This document shows positions 43,535 through 46,185 of a stretch of 46,185 bases of DNA, piece by piece (positions within the stretch are counted from its first letter, which is position 1; each line of letters opens with the position of its first letter). The notes below the pieces were generated by a model, which did no database searches, had not been told where the DNA came from, and worked only from the letters and a program-made list of their open reading frames with translations. The stretch is from Croceivirga sp. (lineage in GTDB: Bacteria; Bacteroidota; Bacteroidia; Flavobacteriales; Flavobacteriaceae). The position numbers were made by a program, and so were the translations under genes. The stretch spans positions 1 through 46,185 of the forward strand of contig JANQRG010000020.1 of NCBI GenBank assembly GCA_028284665.1. The letters are read 5' to 3'.

Positions 43535-45241
43535 TTAAGAAATTTTCCCAAGTTTAAACTGTTTTGCAGCGTAGTTAGCGGCTCTTGCAGTGAACGCCAT
43601 ATAGGTTAATGAGGGATTTACACAGCTCGCTGATGTCATAAACGCCCCGTCGGTTACATAGATGTTGGGGACATCGTGTACCTGGTTGAATTTGTTGGTG
43701 ACCGAAGTCTTGGGATTCTTCCCCATGCGGGCACCCCCCATTTCATGTATCCCTAAGCCAGGGCCGGTTTCGTTTTCATAGACGCTCACGTCTCTAAAAC
43801 CGGCAGCAGTTAGCATGGCCGCAGCTTCTTCCTTGATCACCTTTCGCATTTCCAGTTCGTTTTGTTTAAATTCGACATCAAAATCCAATTGTGGCAGACC
43901 CCATTGGTCTTTTTTGTCGGAACTCAGTGTAACACGATTGTCATGATAGGGTAACATTTCTCCAAATCCGGTCATACCAATTTCCCAGCTTCCGGGTTGT
44001 AAAATGGCATCTTTCAGTTGTTTGCCATAGCCCACTTCAGCAACCATTTCCTGCCAGTTGTTTCTACTGGCCCCCCCTTGATAACCAAAACCTCTTATAA
44101 ACTCTTTTCGTTTTGTTTTCTCGTTCAAATTCACAAACCGCGGAATATAAAAGCCATTTGGCCTTCGTCCCTTATAATACTTTTCCAAGTGACCATCAAC
44201 TTTGGCCGAAGCTCCTAATTGATAATGGTGATCCATGATATTCCGTCCCAACTGGTCATAGTTATTACCAATCCCCTCCGGAAATCTATCAGATTTGGAT
44301 TGCAACAAAATACCGACAGAAGCCATCGCTGAAGCGCAGAGAAATACCAGTTTCCCTTTAAATGTTAAGGCCTCTTTTGTTTCAGTATCAATCACCTTTA
44401 CTCCCGTGGCCCGTTTTGTAGTATCGTCATACACGACCTCATGTACTATGGAATTGGGGCGTAAGGTCATATTGCCGGTACGCTCTGCTGCCGGTAGCGT
44501 TGAAGCATTGCTACTGAAATAGCCCCCGAAAGGACAGCCTCTCCAGCATCTATTCCGGTATTGGCACGGGCCTCTTCCTTCAAAATCGACGGTATTTTCA
44601 GTGATATGAGCTACCCTGCCAATTGTCAATAGTCGGTTGTCATCAAAACGCTGCTGTAGTGATTTTTGTAATTCTTGTTCCACGCAGTTTAATGCCATGG
44701 GTGGTAAGAACTTACCATCCGGTAATTGTGCCAGGCCCAAAAGTTCTCCACTCACACCAATATATTCCTCCACTTCATCATACCATGGGGCGATATCTTT
44801 GTAGCGCACCGGCCAGTCTACCGCAATCCCATCCTTACGATTGGCCTCAAAATCAAGATCGCTCCAGCGATAACTCTGTCGCCCCCAGGTAAGGGAACGC
44901 CCTCCAACATGATAGCCTCGTATCCAATCAAAACGTTTGGTCTCTTGATACGGATGTTCAAGATCATTCACAAAAAAATGCTTGATATCATCTTTTGGAG
45001 CCCACCCAACGCGCAATTGTTTATGATATTTTTTGCGATCCTCCGCAGATAATTCTCCTTTGTAAGGATAGTCCCAGGGATCATCGTGCATGGTGGGATA
45101 GTTCTCAATATGTTTCACCATCTGCCCCCGATCCAATACCAGGGTCTTTAACCCGTTTTCACAGAGTTTTTTGGCGGCCCAACCTCCACTTATCCCGGTT
45201 CCTACCACAATGGCATCATAAACAATATTTGGATTTGCCAT
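43535..45241 (-). CDS. GMC-family flavin dehydrogenase (glucoside 3-dehydrogenase-like), copy 2
   Basis: FAD enzyme of 568 residues, a full-length paralogue of 34278-35996. It keeps the Rossmann motif (IVVGTGISGGWAAKKLCENG), the [3Fe-4S]-type cysteines Cys226, Cys232 and Cys236 (CQYRNRCWRGCPFGG) and the catalytic His499 and Asn542. It has no leader and, unlike copy 1, no adjacent small subunit; it may use the one at 33618-34271 or another elsewhere. It is divergent from a TIM-barrel gene, exactly as copy 1 is. An ASCH gene follows in the same transcript. Confidence 0.9.
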   Translation of the reverse strand: MANPNIVYDAIVVGTGISGGWAAKKLCENGLKTLVLDRGQMVKHIENYPTMHDDPWDYPYKGELSAEDRKKYHKQLRVGWAPKDDIKHFFVNDLEHPYQETKRFDWIRGYHVGGRSLTWGRQSYRWSDLDFEANRKDGIAVDWPVRYKDIAPWYDEVEEYIGVSGELLGLAQLPDGKFLPPMALNCVEQELQKSLQQRFDDNRLLTIGRVAHITENTVDFEGRGPCQYRNRCWRGCPFGGYFSSNASTLPAAERTGNMTLRPNSIVHEVVYDDTTKRATGVKVIDTETKEALTFKGKLVFLCASAMASVGILLQSKSDRFPEGIGNNYDQLGRNIMDHHYQLGASAKVDGHLEKYYKGRRPNGFYIPRFVNLNEKTKRKEFIRGFGYQGGASRNNWQEMVAEVGYGKQLKDAILQPGSWEIGMTGFGEMLPYHDNRVTLSSDKKDQWGLPQLDFDVEFKQNELEMRKVIKEEAAAMLTAAGFRDVSVYENETGPGLGIHEMGGARMGKNPKTSVTNKFNQVHDVPNIYVTDGAFMTSASCVNPSLTYMAFTARAANYAAKQFKLGKIS

Positions 45242-45268
45242 AAAGCTGAATTATTTCTCAATGAATCG

Positions 45269-45326
45269 CTATATTTATGCTATTCCCCAGAACTTGAAGG
45301 AAGTCGCAATAGGGTATTAAATATAG
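45269..45326. promoter_or_regulatory. Divergent control region of GMC/TIM-barrel module 2
   Basis: CTATATTTA (45269-45277) and TAAATATAG (45318-45326) form a perfect 9-bp inverted repeat 40 bases apart inside the 120-bp divergent gap. GTATTAAATAT (45314-45324) overlaps the right arm and is shared with the gap of module 1. A common regulator is possible; the sites are AT-rich, so chance cannot be ruled out. Confidence 0.4.
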
Positions 45327-45361
45327 TGGTTTAATCGGAAAATCAGTGAAATCCAAATAGT

Positions 45362-46185
45362 ATGAAGACAATTAAAGGTCCAGCCGTTTTTTTAGCACAA
45401 TTTGTAGATAATACCCCTCCATTTAATTCATTGGAAGGAATGTGCGAATGGGCCTCCGGACTGGGGTATAAGGGCATTCAAATTCCTACCTGGGAAAAAT
45501 TCCTTATCGATTTGGATATTGCTGCAGAAAGTCAGGCGTACTGTGATGAACTCAAAGGCAAGATCAACTCCTATGGCCTGGAAATTACAGAACTGTCCAC
45601 CCACCTGCAAGGGCAATTGGTGGCGGTGCATCCGGCCTACGATATTATGTTTGATAATTTTGCCCCGGAACACCTCAAAGGGAAGCCCAAGGAAAGAACG
45701 GCCTGGGCTGCAGAGACCGTAAAAAAAGCAGCTACAGCAAGTAGACGACTTGGTATTAAAGCGCACGCCACCTTTTCAGGGGCCTTGCTTTGGCATACGG
45801 CGCATCCCTGGCCACAGCGTCCTGCCGGACTGGTTGAAATGGGTTTTGAAGAGCTGGCAAAGCGATGGATGCCTATACTCAATCACTTTGATAGTGAAGG
45901 GGTTGATGTCTGTTACGAAATACACCCCGGCGAAGATTTGCATGATGGAGACACCTTTGAACGTTTTCTGGAAGCGACCGGTAACCACAAACGCGTAAAC
46001 ATTCTGTATGACCCCAGCCATTTTGTGCTACAGCAACTGGATTATATTGCGTATATCGATCATTATCACGAGTTCATCAAGTCGTTTCATGTTAAAGATT
46101 CTGAGTTTAACCCTACCGGGAAAAAGGGTGCTTTTGGCGGATATAATGACTGGGGCGATCGCGCCGGAAGATATCGTTCCCTGGG
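45362..46185 (+). CDS. TIM-barrel sugar phosphate isomerase/epimerase, 3' end cut by the window
   Basis: At least 274 residues, running off the right edge without a stop. It begins MKTIKGPAVFLAQFVDNTPP and has no leader, so it is cytoplasmic, unlike the lipoprotein of module 1. The AP-endonuclease-2 barrel blocks are GYKGIQIPTWE, LGIKAHATFSG, CYEIHPGEDLHDG and YDPSHFVLQQ, with the metal-binding Glu, Asp and His in the expected order, and SFHVKDSEF near the end. It probably acts on an imported keto sugar. It is divergent from GMC copy 2. Confidence 0.9.
   Translation, partial: MKTIKGPAVFLAQFVDNTPPFNSLEGMCEWASGLGYKGIQIPTWEKFLIDLDIAAESQAYCDELKGKINSYGLEITELSTHLQGQLVAVHPAYDIMFDNFAPEHLKGKPKERTAWAAETVKKAATASRRLGIKAHATFSGALLWHTAHPWPQRPAGLVEMGFEELAKRWMPILNHFDSEGVDVCYEIHPGEDLHDGDTFERFLEATGNHKRVNILYDPSHFVLQQLDYIAYIDHYHEFIKSFHVKDSEFNPTGKKGAFGGYNDWGDRAGRYRSL

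Noticed and set aside
33618-46185. A polysaccharide utilisation locus
   Set aside because: No SusC/SusD pair, glycoside hydrolase or hybrid two-component regulator is present in the region.
1-46185. CRISPR array, prophage, insertion sequence or tRNA gene
   Set aside because: No regularly spaced repeat, phage structural gene, transposase or cloverleaf-like sequence was seen on either strand, within the limits of reading by eye.

Overview
The window looks like a chromosomal segment of a marine-type Flavobacteriaceae (Bacteroidota). The evidence is indirect but consistent: TAnnTTTG-type -7 boxes, few Shine-Dalgarno sites, several TTG starts, RDFLKKSG-type Tat leaders on Gfo/Idh/MocA proteins, LytS/LytTR signalling, a DUF3109 protein, a PA0069-type radical SAM protein and an ECF42-type sigma factor. 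No rRNA, tRNA, CRISPR array, phage gene or transposase was seen. About 39 protein genes are supported. The last one runs off the right edge.

Layout. Bases 1-948 hold no convincing gene and are a mosaic of repeats. Bases 949-8770 carry a Tat-exported Gfo/Idh/MocA oxidoreductase, divergent from two tandem ~1,045-residue secreted VPS10/BNR beta-propeller proteins. Bases 8824-14920 carry housekeeping and hypothetical genes: HemJ-like protein, a sensor kinase, a crotonase, a secreted protein, a META-like lipoprotein and a radical SAM protein. Bases 15209-16848 hold a YCII/DGPF protein followed by an ECF42-type sigma factor, with a strong terminator between them. Bases 16861-28970 hold a secreted protein, a methyltransferase with a duplicated N-terminal module, an HD hydrolase with an acyltransferase, a bacilliredoxin, a TerB-DnaJ protein, a HupE-like membrane protein, a dCMP deaminase, an S41 protease, a MarC protein, a DUF3109 protein and a TPR-LytS/LytTR two-component pair. 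Bases 29815-33416 hold nrdB and nrdA (class Ia ribonucleotide reductase).

Bases 33618-46185 are the most notable part. They form a sugar-oxidation island: two GMC flavoenzymes with a [3Fe-4S]-type cysteine motif, one gluconate-2-dehydrogenase subunit 3-like small subunit, two AP-endonuclease-2-type TIM-barrel proteins, two Gfo/Idh/MocA oxidoreductases, one DUF1080 (3-keto-disaccharide hydrolase family) lipoprotein and a NupG-like MFS transporter. I infer a 3-keto-glycoside route. The GMC/small-subunit complex would oxidise a glycoside at C3 in the periplasm. DUF1080 and the exported TIM-barrel and Gfo proteins would cleave or rework the keto sugar, the MFS protein would import products, and the cytoplasmic Gfo and TIM-barrel proteins would finish the conversion. 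A divergent GMC/TIM-barrel module occurs twice (34278-37130 and 43535-46185), which suggests an ancient duplication or two substrate-specific branches. No cytochrome c, SusC/SusD pair or classical glycosidase is present in the window.
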